Shown here piece after piece: positions 24,599 through 36,559 of a stretch of DNA of 64,000 nucleotides; position 1 is the first letter of the stretch, and each line of letters begins with the position of its first letter. A program made the translations under genes and the position numbers. The DNA is from Chrysopilus asiliformis (Eukaryota > Arthropoda > Insecta > Diptera > Rhagionidae). The stretch is taken from the NCBI GenBank assembly GCA_964034945.1, contig OZ035960.1:101114733-101178732 (forward strand). The letters are read 5' to 3'. The notes beneath the pieces are model-generated. The model saw nothing but the letters and a program-made list of their open reading frames with translations. It made no database searches and had not been told where the DNA came from.

Positions 24599-25115
24599 AG
24601 CTTGTCCCACAACAAAGCGCTACGCGGAGCGGCGCGGCGCGGGCAGAGCTGCATGGCGACAGCCGCAGTCATTTCGTAAACCCCAGTTAAGCGGTGCGGA
24701 TGCGGCGCGGTGACAGTTCAATTTGTATTCTCATAACCAACAAATTGCAGTGAATTTCAAGATTTTTGTGCAGTGAATGTTTATATTTTTTATTATGTAC
24801 ATAAAAATGGACTCTCAAAATATTACCATCGTTGCATTAATAGGTGGAATTGCATGTAAGCAACTGTTTGGAGATGGCAGACATAATGTACCGAGCTTCC
24901 CGAATTCATATTAAAATACCATAATTCACCACTTGTGACATCCCTGTTATGCCACCGCTTCCAACCGCGTCTGAAAGTAGACCTACTCAAGGCAACGCGG
25001 CGCGGCGTGGCACCCGCGGTTGATCAGCGCGCAATTAGACACCAACTCATATAAACCTATAGGTTCTACTATTATTTGTCAGCGCGCCGTGTAGCGCGTT
25101 GTTGTGGGACAGGCT
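24599..25115. mobile_element. 517-bp GC-rich MITE, TAA duplication
   Basis: The terminal repeats are AGCYTGTCCCACAACAA, followed by GC-rich GCGCTACGCGG / GCGCTACACGG. TAA flanks both ends (24596-24598 and 25116-25118). The arms carry GCGGCGCGG runs that contrast sharply with the AT-rich surroundings. The core (about 24800-24915) has a small plus-strand frame starting ATGGACTCTCAAAATATT and ending at TAA, possibly the remnant first exon of a parent element. Most likely PIF/Harbinger-derived. Confidence 0.8.
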
Positions 25116-25118
25116 TAA

Positions 25119-26454
25119 ACCTAGTTCCCTTCAGCCTACAGAGTGTTTACACAATCCAACGCTCACTGTAATTAGAAGCCCAAGAAATAAATTTCTGTAA
25201 CAAAACTTTCTGGAGAGAACACTCTAAGCTCTACAAACAGCAATTTGAGTACCCGATTTGTATTTTCTGAGAATTTTAAGCGGTCCCGTGTGTGAAACAA
25301 CTCCACCCTTCATAAAATAAATGAAAAAGTTACATAAAATACATAAATTACGTAAAATACCTACAAGACCGTGTAAAGTGAAATTTTGAACCATCTTTTT
25401 TGAGGAGAGGTGCTAGAAAAGTTTTAGATTATCGTTTAAACTCTATTTCCCCCACGCCCTATGAACAAAATCTCATCGAAAAATATGTCCTTCAACATCA
25501 CATCTGATTTATCTAGGATTGACTGTAAATAGATTCTCGTATCTAAAATCGAGGGTAACTTATACTAGTCATATGTAGTACTACATCTCCCCATATCAAT
25601 TTCATGAAAAATCTATGTGACTAGACATATCCTGTAATGTTTGAATTTCACTCATAGCTCACAGATAAGCTGGGAAATCCTGTAGAACGTTATCGAATGA
25701 TGAAAAATTGCATTTCGCCCTAGGCTTGCATGTCAAAAGTAATTTTATAAGCAAGCAACTGAGCAAAAAGCTCCAACTGTACACATTTCAACTTTCATCA
25801 CTGATTCACATGCATCTATATGTTTAAAAACTAAACATTTTTCCCATGGTTTCGCAATAAAATTGTTGTATTCGAGTTTATTGTGCACTTTTGATGTTTT
25901 GTGCGAATTTTTTTTTACGACAAAGTTAAATTTTGTTACATCAGTTGAAAAACAAAATACATACAGAAAACAGTTTTAGGGATACATTGACAAGGAAAAA
26001 CAATTTCCTGGCCAAAAAACTAAAGAACGATTAACGAATTTTACAAACTGACCTGCTGAAAAAATTGATTGCAACATTTTCAATCATTCTCTATCAGTTA
26101 ATTATTGTATTGTAGTATTTGTAAAAGAATCTTTTAGTTGTTGAATCTTTTAGCGCAAGTCGTCCCGCTTGCGCAAAAGTTTGGAAACGTGATAAAAATT
26201 AGGGCCCAGATTTTACAAACAACAAGACTTCCAGAAAAATGGAAAATAATTTGTATAAAAAGCAAAAAAAACATACTTTTTTTAAATTTTTTGCTTTATT
26301 TCTTATACGCAACGCACAAAATTTTTTTTTCTAGGGATAGCCACGAATTTAGGTTTGTTGCATATCGGAAACTAAATTTTTGTCCCGAATATTTTAAATT
26401 AGTGTAATAATTTTTCACACACTAGATAAAAACGACCAATAAATATGAAAAACG
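25119..26454. other. No recognised feature
   Basis: AT-rich sequence. The frame 26138-26407 has no motif. Confidence 0.5.
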
Positions 26455-27279
26455 TAGGGTAGGAGTGGGCATGTTGAATTACTTTTTAGAATTTAGGTTG
26501 TAGCGCGCACATAAAATCACATATCGCTCCAATGGTTAAGCCATTGGATAGAGTGATACCTTGACTCAATTTCATAGAAGAACTTTTTTTTAAATGTTTT
26601 ATTAACTGCCCTCCAGCTCAATTTAAAGGGTGATTCAACATGCCCGCCGATTTACAAGTGGTGCGGGTAAGATGAATAACTGTAATTTTCCATACATTTT
26701 CCATACTTAAGAATGAAAAAACGTTATTTTTAAGTATTTTATTAAGTAAAAATTTTAAATATACACTACATAATGTAAATATGAAAAAAAACAATGAAAT
26801 TTACGATTTAGTTAATCGCTTATTTCATTTTTTTTTTGTTGTCCAATTTTTGATTGTTTTCCTGCTGCGTTTTTATAAAAAATGTAAAAAATCATCAAGA
26901 AACAAACAAAAATTGATAAAAGAACAAGGGAAATGTGAAACAAACGTCAAAAAAAAACAAAAAATACGTAAGAAAAAAATGATTCAACTTTCCCGCCAAG
27001 CCGTTATTCAACTTACCCGCAACCAGTGTTGGGGCCAGATAATTATTTTTTTATCTAGATAAAGATAAAGATAAATGCTCGTAATGTTTATCTAGATAAG
27101 ATAATAGATAATGGAAATATGAAAGATAATAGATAAGATAAGATAAAAAGCCAAATTATCTAGATAATTTTTAGATAAATATTTATTTTGACATTGCACA
27201 AAATTCAAAATTACGTACTAAAAAAATAGCACAAAATTTTTTGCTTTTCTTGATTTCCAATTTAAATATAATAAGAAAC

Positions 27280-28512
27280 GAAATAATAATAAAAGAAAAC
27301 TGAAAAGAGAAAAAAGCACTAAAAAGAAAAAAATAATTTCAAACTATGTCCATTAATAGCGTATTTAAAATTCGCCTTTTTTGGAGTGGCGTTAAATTTA
27401 CACTAAATAAAATCGTTGTAAAATTTCTATTGTCAAGTTTCGCACAAAATCAGTTTGTACATGGAGACAAAAAATAGGATAGATTTCTACAAAAAATAGT
27501 AACATATGAGACAGTGGGCTTTTTTATAGCGATTGCTTAAAAATAGGGAATCCAATTTGGGACATAAAAGAACTTAGTTTTGGTGCTTCTAAGAGCCGTG
27601 TCTATAGTTAATCTGTTTGACAACAAAATTTTTGGAGTCGATCTTAGTTCTTAGTTAGCCTTAAGGGTTAGAAAGTATGTAATTTATTTTAGTTGCAAAT
27701 TAAACGCCACTCCAAAAAAGCCGAATTTTAAATACGCTATTAATGGACATAGGTTGAAATTATTTTTTTCTTTTTAGTGCTTTTTTCTCTTTTCAGTTTT
27801 TTTTAAAGTCGGTTTTATTTTTTTTAGAAAATTTTTTTTTTTTTCGAACGTTTTTAGTTTCAATTTTTAATATAGGTAAAATTACAAAGGGTTTAAGGGG
27901 ATAAGTCCGCAGATGAGAAATATATAAAAGAATCTTCCAGATATTGTACTGAACACAATACAAAGAATTTTACTCGATATCCCAAGCAGGAAGGGGTTTG
28001 AAGGGGTAGGTTAACACGGGGGAAATATATAAAAGAACCTTCCTATAATTGCCAATCTGGCAATTATTGAAAGCTATAATTGCCAATCTGGCAATTATTG
28101 AAAACCTGTATGGTGATATTGGTATCTTAATTTGAGCATTTGTACCAAAATTACACTTTGAAGTCGAACTTTCCAATAAGATTTTTTAAAATTTATTCCA
28201 ATCGGATTTTGATGTATGGGAGTTTTATGTAGAATCATATCCTAAATAATTTTTGTTCTTGGACTTTTTTGATAAGATGCACCGTTTTTGAGATATTCGG
28301 AAAAAACGTTTTCGTTTGTATGGGGGGTAACCCCCCTAATTTACCATTTTTGCCCACGAACGAACCGGGGTCCAACCAGGAACTTTCTCTACAACTTTCT
28401 CTTTGGGATGACCAAAATCGGTCAACCCAGTAAAAAGTTAGGCGTGAACATACATAAAAAAAAAATATTCAGGTGGAATTGAGAACCTTTTCCTTTTTGG
28501 AAGTCGGTTAAA
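27280..28512. repeat. Dispersed repeat family F, copy 1
   Basis: An inverted pair (27300-27420 and 27700-27800) carries TATGTCCATTAATAGCG, TTTTTTGGAGTGGCGTT and AAAAGCACTAAAAAG. It is followed by TTGAAGGGGTAGGTTAACAC, a doubled AATTGCCAATCTGGCAATT hairpin and a right end reading GGAAGTCGGTTAAAAA. The complement AACCGACTTCCAAAAAGG is a phrase I recognise from dispersed repeats of many insects. Copy 2 is at 36560-37947. Confidence 0.75.
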
Positions 28513-28665
28513 AACGGATAAGAAACGTTATCGTAACGTAACGAAATAACGAAATGATTTTAAGGCTTTTTCTTCAAAATTACGTTATAATGAACGTTAT
28601 AGAAATTCAATTCCGTTACCATAACGAAAAACGAAAAAATATTACGTTTTTTCGTTGTTTATTAG

Positions 28666-30103
28666 TAGGGCTGCCAAAAATATGCACTAAAAAAGGCGAA
28701 ATATGCGCATATAATATGCACTAAAAACGGCAAAATATGCACTTAAATATGCACTTTAAAAACATTAAAAATCCGAAATATAGTATATTTCACCCAAAAT
28801 AGTGAACGGAACTTGTTAAAATGTGGTTAATTCGACTTATGTGGAAAATAAAAAAATTGAAAAAATAATAGTCTGTAAAATAGATTGACATTTTGACTGA
28901 CAAAAAAATTTTTTACTTGTTTCTAAATTGCAACTGTTAAATTTTAAGATGTTCAATACTCCATATTGTCTATGGTATAATCGGGGTTAAAACTTGTAGA
29001 AAAATATCAGTTGTTGCTACCACAAAACTTTCTTCCACAAAATCTACGACCCTGCGCAATTTACGCTATCCTTATCGTTTTGTCAACCAAAGATGACCTC
29101 AAAATGTACAAAATTTGAAATCACTTGAGAACGGTACAAGATATCAATTTACGGTAAAAGGTAAAAATGTAGAAAATTTCATTGCCTTTAATTCGTTTTT
29201 CAAAAGTTTTTTCGAAAAACTGTTAGTTTGCAAGTAATTCGCAAAAATATATTTTTTACATTTTAATAAAAATATTTCAATAACGGTAAAAGATAATGGA
29301 TAACTGTAAAAGACAAAATTGTGCAGAATGCCATTCTCATTAATTCATCTCATATATACAGTAAGCAAAAAACCATTTTTTTTCGAGATAATGGAAAAAG
29401 TTATTTTTTTTGAAATAACGGTTTATCTCGATAACAGGTTGAGATATCGAGTTATAGCTAAAGACAAAAGTGTGGGAAATTTTATTTTCTCCAAAAAACG
29501 CCTAGTTTGGGAGTAAATCGAGAAAAACGAAATTGCGATTTTTGAAAAACCGCCATTTTGGATACTTCCGGTTAACGGATCTCCACCAAAAGTTGATAGG
29601 ACCAAATATGCCTATAAAATTTCATGGCGCTAGCTCTATTAGTTTTTGAGAAATCTTGTACACAGACTGACATACAGAAAGACATTTTTGTAATATGACT
29701 CCAATCGACTAAGGAGTGATCGGGAAATGTTTTTTTAGGTTAAATTAAAAGGTTGAAATTTTTCATGAATACAATACTGTATTATACTTCGTAGAAGAAA
29801 GTAAAAACACATATTTATTTATTTTTAATATTTATTCTAGCTGAAACAGTCGAATTATAATTTGAATTGTATAAAAAAAATTTGGTTGTTCATGAAAGTT
29901 GTAAAATATGCAACTAAATATGCATTATATGCATTTATATGCATTTATATGCAAATATGCACTAACGTGTCAAATATGCGAAATATGCAACAACAAGTGA
30001 CCTTCATTCGCTTCTAAACTTATTGATTCGGATGAATAAAAAACTCCCGGAGCCGAAATCATAACGAGAAGAAATATGCAAATGCATATTTTTGGCAGCC
30101 CTA
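28666..30103. mobile_element. hAT element with ATATGCA arrays
   Basis: The termini are TAGGGCTGCCAAAAATATGC and its complement. The 8-bp duplication TTTATTAG is perfect (28658-28665 and 30104-30111). Both ends are packed with AATATGCACT and ATATGCATATG-like words (28675-28760 and 29905-30095). The middle is an insertion of dispersed repeat family D. Non-coding. Confidence 0.95.
29015..29820. repeat. Dispersed repeat family D, copy 1
   Basis: Runs from CTTCCACAAAATCTACGACC through CTCAAAAACTAATAGAGC-type and ACAGACTGACATACAGAAAG phrases to ATACTTCGTAGAAGAAAG. The inverted copy at 31630-32545 matches throughout, with shared words such as ATTTCATGGCGCTAGCTC. Confidence 0.75.
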
Positions 30104-31629
30104 TTTATTAGTATTTCCTTGTTTTGTTCAGTATTATTTTTTGTGAAATTTCCCACAAAAGTTCATCAAGTATAATCCCACAGACATTAAATTTAATCAA
30201 AAATATTGGAGTATTGTTTTTAATCGTATTTTGATTCTAAATCGGATTTTGTTTTGGCCAGATTCACTCTATTTCTGGAGATACAAAAATGGAAATATTC
30301 TAAGCAAGTTTTTTGGTAGCGAAAAGATTTTCTTTTTAGTAACTCCAGAAGTAGAGCGAAATTCTATAAAAAAATTCTATATCTTTGATATCAAAATCAC
30401 GCTTTTGTGGAGACAGTTTTTTTAATGAACAAAACTTTTGTGTGATTTTTTGTCTTTTGTATTTTTTATTGATTTTTTAACTTAATAATCACATTTTTTT
30501 CCGTTTTTATTTGTATTTTCTTTTTGCTGAGTTTTATTATTTGTTATACAATTTATTTTTATGGAAACTGAACTGAATTACTTTGTGATAAACTATTATT
30601 ACAGTGCGTTTTTTTGTTTTAAGTTTCAATACAATGTGTAACGGAATAATAACATTATAACGTAACGAAATTAAGTTTTTTATCGATACAAAACGAAATA
30701 ACGTCACGAAATATAAGTTTAATTTTGCTACGTAAGGAAATTTATAACGTTATGATTTTTTATTTCGTTCATAGCCCGGTTTACACTTGGCAACAGTTAC
30801 TGGCAGAACTTTTTTTTTATGGACAAGAGAAGAGAGGCGAGGGAAAGAGTGACACTTCGCTTCCTTGTCCGTAAACAAAAATTGTTGCCAAGTATAAAAC
30901 TGTTCCTAAAAAAATTTTTTAGGTTTTCAAAAGTATGCAGAAAACAATTTCGTTTCAGCATTTTTTCAGATTTAATTTTTTGATTTTCGGTGGTAACGAT
31001 TATCTCTAGATAAATGGGATTTTCCTTTATCTAGATAAGATAAAGATAACTTTTTTGGGGTGTTATCTAGATAAGATAAAGATAACATTTTTTTTTATCT
31101 AGATGATTATCTAGATAATTATTATCTAGATAACCCCAACACTGCCCGCAACCCACTTTTTTGATATTTTCTCTTAGAAAAATCACAAAAACAATAAATT
31201 TGAATCTCTCACGAGGTTTTTTTTATTCTAGAGGTGTTACACAACACTTTTAATACAAAAAATTTCCAGATTGACAAAAATTTGTATGAGAAATGGGTAA
31301 ATCACTGTATCGTCTAATATTTACTTTTAGAGCCAAAAACACACATATTCCTGTCACTTACGATATAAATAAGGTATCGCTCTCAAAATTTTATGGCAAG
31401 TAGAGGACATTAATACTACCAATATACTAAAATTTCAAAAAAATTGACTGGATAGTTTTTTTAAATTTGGCAATAATTCAACATGCCCGATAATTCAACA
31501 TGCCCGCTCCTACCCTACTCTATTTCGGATGGAGGTTGCTTTAAAGTACATTTTTTTCGCCTGCGGCACTTCAAAAATTTTCCATAAAAGGTTCATTATC
31601 TGAAAAAAAATGTGGACTGCGGCGTATCT

Positions 31630-32545
31630 CTCATTATTGTTATTACTTTCTTCTACGGAGTATAATAAAGTATTGTATTCATGAAAAATTTCGACCTCTT
31701 AATTTTGCCTAAAAAACATTTCCCGATCACTCCTGAGTCGATTGGAGTCATATTTAAAAAATGTCTTTCTGTCTGTCAGTCTGTCTGTCAGTCTGTCTGT
31801 CAGTCTGTCAGTCTGTGTACAAGATTTCTCAAAAACTAATAGAGCTAGCGCCATGAAATTTTATAGGCATGTTGGGTCCTGAAATGGGACGATCCTATCA
31901 ACTTTTGGTGGAAATCCGTTAACCGGAAGTATCCAAAATGGCGGTTTTTCAAAAATCGCAATTTCGTTTTTCTCGATTTACTCCCAAACTACGCGTTTTT
32001 TAGTGGCCTTAAGTATGACAAAACTTGGAGAAAATAAAATTTCCCACACTTTTGTCTTTAGCTATAACTCGATATCTCCACCTGTTATCGAGATAAACCG
32101 TTATTTAAAAAAAAAACAGTTTTTTGCGATTATCTCGAAAACTAACGGGTTTTTGCTGACTGAATGTATGAAGTGAATTAATGAGAATGGCATTCTGCAC
32201 AATTTTGTTTCTTACCGTTATCCGTTATCTTTTACCGTTATTGAGATATTTTCATTAATATGTAAAAAATCATATGTTTGCGAATAATTTGCAAACTAAC
32301 GGTTTTTCGACAAATCAGTTAAAAGAAGAATTAAAGATGTTAACATTTTCTACATTTTTGCCATTTACCGTAAATTGATATCTTTTACAGTTCTCAAGTT
32401 ATCTCAAATTTTGTACGTTTTTGATATTTTTGAATAAACCAAGAATTTATTGGGAGGTCGTCTTAGGTTGACAACGCGACAGGGCTCTAGCGTAAATTGC
32501 GCAGGGTCGTAGATTTTGTAGAAGAAAGTTTTGTGTTGACCACAA
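31630..32545. repeat. Dispersed repeat family D, inverted copy 2
   Basis: Complementary to 29015-29820, with a longer TCTGTCTGTCAGTCTG microsatellite (31767-31817). Lies just outside the nest; adjacent CGCCTGCGGCAC words (31560 and 32690) recur near other repeats of the window. Confidence 0.75.
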
Positions 32546-32819
32546 CTGATATTTTTTATTTACAATTTCCGTTGCCACTATTTATGAAACGTACATAGCG
32601 CACAAAATTATTTTTGCTTAAGAATATTTATTTCTTGATTTAAAAAATTGCGCCGCATTCTGTTAAAAAAAATTCGCCTGCGGCACATATTGATTTTTTT
32701 TCTTGGTTTTAATCTAAATCAAATTTTATTTTCTGTATAAAATTTGTTACTTATCTTGTCTCAGACTGGCCCAAAAAAGGATGACACTACCCATTTTTTT
32801 ACCTTTTTTCAATTTTCTT

Positions 32820-33060
32820 GAAAACGATGAGTCGTATTGAAAAATTTATAAAATCAAAATCTGTTCAGAATATGATTTTACATAACCGTTCCATACATCA
32901 AAATCCAATCGGACCACTCTTTTCCCCCTCTCCCATACAAATGGACATTTTTTAAATACACATTTTGTCTGTCATCATATAGAGTATTTGACGATTGGCC
33001 CCTGGAAATTGTAGCTTTTCTTATGTTTTTTATTTTTGTTTGACGACTGGCCCCTGGCAA
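32820..33060 (-). repeat. Dispersed repeat family E, inverted copy
   Basis: Complement of the unit at 18825: AAAACGATGAGTCGTATTG, CATACATCAAAATCCAATCG, CCCTCTCCCATACAAATGG and TATAGAGTATTTGACGATTG. Confidence 0.75.
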
Positions 33061-35220
33061 TTTAAGATTTCTTTAGGTTATTTGTACGATGATAGGTTAT
33101 TTGTACCATCAGCTTGTACCATGAATAAAATTTATCAATTTCCAGAAAATATCAATTTTAATTTAAATCGTTTATGCCAAGAACTTATAAGTGACTTTGC
33201 TGAAGTTTTAATTACATCATAGACAAATTTGCATGTGGTCATATGAGCGCATTTATGAGAAACTCACTCCTATAATATTATAAATATTCCACATGAAATT
33301 CGCATATAAATACAAGTATGAAGCTAAATGCATAATTTAACGTTATTTATTTTTACTATAGTGGTTAGAGTTGCAGCACCAACGGATGGATAAGACTCGA
33401 AAAACTACTGGAATAGATAACGTCCTGAAACTTATGCACATTTTAAATGAATGCAATGAGCAATTAGAGTCTAGCAGTTTTAAAAGCATGATGGCTTACC
33501 CCAAAGTCCCCTTTCTGCTCTTCTAGATATCCCCCTTTTGGCTCTTCTAGACAAATGCTTTACTGGCGTTATATACCTATTGTGGGAACATAGAATTCCT
33601 ATATTTTAGCTGTTGTTGCAGGCGATCCATTCATTCATCGCCAAACGAACGCCATGTTTCATCTCAATGGCCCCAAGCTATATTCCGCATTTATGTTATC
33701 TTCAATTTCAAAACTATTACTATGCCAAGTGCATTTGGGTCGTAAATTTCCAGCACATCGAGCCAGAATTTAAGTGCAAATATCAGTCCAACCGCCCCCA
33801 AAAATCTTGTATCAAATCCTTAAGCACTTGAAGCGAAATACGGGTGCCCTTGCTCTATTTATACTCGTTGTAGACTTGGAACCAAACCGAACCGAACGAG
33901 GACAAAAAGTGTTCCAGCTTAATGGAATATTACAAGTTAGCTATACGCCGAAGGATCATCTGGCGAATAGATTGGACCCCACTTTTCACCACCCATTGCT
34001 ATTCTACCACCCACGCAGAGTTATGTAAGTTATCCCATTCAATGGTGGTGGGAATTTTCACTGTTCTGCGGTTTAGCACCCCAGCGTCGTTCGAATTTTA
34101 AAATTCTCACCGCCCATCCCTAACTCCACTTGTATTGAATCCAACGAGAGGTCCTGCGCTACAAAACTTTTAAAAAGCCGAACAAAACATTGTTATGGGG
34201 GTTTCCCGGTGTGAGATGGGGTGGTGGTGTGGAATTCGTTAGTACTTGTAAATAATACCTTTTTAACCCTTTTAAACAAGAGCTCTTATACAAAGTCTTC
34301 ATCTTTAAATTACTGGAAAGGAAGGCACGAGGTCATGGAATTTTCCCATTGCAACAAACTTTATGCAATAAACGTTCAACATAGTTGCGAATACACAACT
34401 TTATTTGCTTCATTTGGAACGAATTTCCATTTTCAACATGCTGAGAATGACGCTGAATTCTACTTTCCACCCACAATTTCGCTTCCAGCGATATTAAAGA
34501 AATGTTGAGTAATTGTTTTACTACCAAACGACATAAAAATAAAATATTCAAAGTTTGAGGAAAACTAAACAATCTTAACAGACACACACACACACACACA
34601 AAACACAGCCAAATGAAAAGCAAAAAGTAGGTATATTCCGCCCGAAGGTAGATATTCGATAAAACTTTTCTGAAAATAGTTAGAATATGACGCAACCGAA
34701 AGATATTCCCAAGATAGTTTCACTGAAATTCTTCTTCGCTTGTTAATAGTTAAGTACTTTAAATGGCTTTTTAAGGTCGAACGTAAAGTTTTTACGTGCA
34801 GGAGTGGCTTTAAGTTGAATACTTAAGGAATTAACTGTGTATATGGAGATCATTTTAAAATGTTTTATAAACACACATCAAAGAAATTAGGCATCGAGAT
34901 TTTGCCTCACTATAAAATGGCGTAAAATAGAAATTAGATTCTATGGAATTGAGAAATTTGGGCATTTTAAATCTGTTTGGAATTTGTGAACTTGAAAGCA
35001 ATGAAAATTTAATACCAGAGTTTACTACCGGTGTCAACTATAAAATTTAGTTAGGACTGTTGAAATACAATATGTTGTAAAATCTAAGGAATAAAATGTG
35101 TACCGCAGTAATACAATAAAAGGCCGATAGCTTACTGCCTGATAATAAAACAAAAAAATATTTTTTTTAAAAAGCTTTTATTCAAAAGAATGTATTAAAA
35201 CGGGAAAACTAATTTTTATT
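33061..35220. other. No recognised gene
   Basis: Contains an ACACACAC microsatellite (34580-34598). The frames at 33613-33831, 33774-34028, 34221-34508 and 34333-34695 show no domain motifs. Composition at 33440-34230 is less AT-rich than the surroundings, which could mark an old element. Confidence 0.4.
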
Positions 35221-35224
35221 TAAA

Positions 35225-35720
35225 ACTAGCTTGCATACCCGTCGTTCCCGGGTTAAGTTTTTTCAAATTTTTATTATTTTTTTTTGTGATGGTCTATGTT
35301 GGAGCTAAACTTCAGGCCAATCGGCTCGGTAGTTTCCCCGCGAAAGGGTAACATAGAGGAAGAGCTAAGTTTCGACATCACTTTACCTCCTCCCCTTACT
35401 CCCCCACCTCTCGGGCTACTTTTTAATGGATCTATGTTAGGGCTGGACCCCCGACGAACATCTATGCCAAATTTCAGCCCAATCGGTTTAGTAGTTTCCC
35501 CGCGAAAGAGTAACATAGCGCAAAAACTAAGTTTCGAAATCACTCTACCCCTCCCCTTATCCCCTCACCACTCGCGCTACTTTTCCGTATGCCTATGTTG
35601 GAACCAGAACTACCACAGACACTCATGCCAAATTTCAAGTCAATCGGTTCAGCCGTTTTTGCGTAAAGGGGAACAGACAGACAGACAGACAGACACCAAC
35701 TCATTTTTATATATTAGTAT
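35225..35720 (+). repeat. Dispersed repeat family B, copy 1
   Basis: Begins with the ACTAGCTTGCATACCCGTCG module shared with family A. It then has about three tandem 140-165-bp units (TCTATGTTGG, AATCGGYTYRGTAGTTTCC, CCCGCGAAAG, AGTTTCGAAATCACTYTACC). It ends with CAATCGGTTCAGCCGTTTTT, a GACAGACA run and ACTCATTTTTATATATTAG. The Pro/Ser-rich frames across the units are not genes. Confidence 0.8.
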
Positions 35721-35869
35721 GATGATATGATATACAGCACCCAAAAAATTATTTTATCCTTTTTAGTAATTTTGTATTTAATTAGTATAACTAAAAATTC
35801 AAAATTGCGTCTGTTTTCCACCACGCTTTTACAAGAAACACTTTTTAGTTTTCGAATATATATCCTTGC

Positions 35870-36290
35870 TTTTGAGACATCCTTACGGACTTTTTGACTC
35901 CAGAATCGGATTCAGTGACCCCAAAAAACCCCAGATGAGATTTTTTTCCGGAGAATTTGAGGAAAAGTATAATCGCGTTGTCCTAACAAGACCTCCTATT
36001 ATCCTTGCAGACTTCTCAACGTCAAAATCGTATTCAGCGACCCCAAAAACCCCCAAATGAGATTTTTTTTTTCGGAAAATTTGAGGAAAAGGATAATCAC
36101 GTTACCCTTACAGGACCTTCCACCTTCCCTACAGACTTCTTAACATCAGAATCCAATTCAGCGACCTCAAAAACCCCCAGATGAGATTTTTTCCCGGAAA
36201 ATATGAGGAAAAGCATAGTCGAGTTGTCCTAACAGGACCTCCCATTATCCTTACAGACTTCTCAACAGACTTCTCAACATCATTACAGCA
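35870..36290 (+). repeat. Family A tandem array
   Basis: Three to four units with TTCAGYGACCYCAAAAAMCC, GAGATTTTTTTCCGG, GAGGAAAAG and ATCCTTACAGACTTCTCAAC. It continues a block split by the family B insertion. Confidence 0.8.
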
Positions 36291-36559
36291 GTGTTTCCGC
36301 ACCTTTCTGCTGGTGTAGCCCCTAGCGAGCTAGTTGTTTCTCACGTACACCTTTATATCGTTGTATAGAAAATGTTGGCATAAACTATATTGCAAAAATA
36401 TACGTATTGAGAATTATAAGACTATTTTCGAAAACCCTACATATAATTAATAAAACTTAACAGAAAGAAAATTTAAAAAAAACGAAAATGTGATTCTTAA
36501 GTTAAAAAATCAATACAAAAAAAACTTGAAAGGAAAAAAAAATTTTTTTCTAAAAAAAA

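Larger units (their letters stand above)
28513..30775. mobile_element. hAT-like element rich in CGTTACGTAACG, copy 1
   Basis: Both ends carry arrays of AACGTTATCGTAACGTAACG-like and ACGAAATAACG phrases (28520-28650 and 30645-30765). The related copy ends at 38883 with TTTCCCATCCCTG, a hAT-style CAGGGATGGGAAA terminus. This copy is interrupted by the hAT at 28666-30103. The outer left terminus is degraded where it meets family F, so boundaries are approximate. Confidence 0.6.
27024..31144. mobile_element. hAT element with TTATCTAGATAA arrays
   Basis: The termini are CAGTGTTGGGG and its complement. The perfect 8-bp duplication CCCGCAAC is at 27016-27023 and 31145-31152. Both ends hold clusters of the palindrome TTATCTAGATAA and GATAAGATAAAGATAA variants (27041-27180 and 31000-31135). 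The interior is filled with later insertions (family F, another hAT-like element and a third hAT). No transposase is visible, so it is non-autonomous. Confidence 0.95.
26457..31515. mobile_element. Outer TA-flanked element of a four-level nest
   Basis: The ends are GGGTAGGAGYGGGCATG and its complement, with TA outside each (26455-26456 and 31516-31517). ATTCAACWTRCCCGC-type repeats of the terminal core occur near 26467, 26634, 26660, 26982, 27005, 31486 and 31501. Removing the hAT at 27024-31144 leaves an element of about 0.93 kb. A plus-strand Lys-rich frame (26781-27062) shows no transposase motif. Confidence 0.85.

Noticed and set aside
30776..30900. Pair of GTTTACACTTGGCAACA and GTTGCCAAGTATAAAAC as a MITE
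   Set aside because: The arms match for only about 15 bp and no target duplication could be seen, so it is left out of the feature list.
35274..35730. Frames of 89-144 codons, partly repeated at 58.9-59.3 kb
   Set aside because: Products of family B tandem units; the same units are open on both strands and lack any protein motif.
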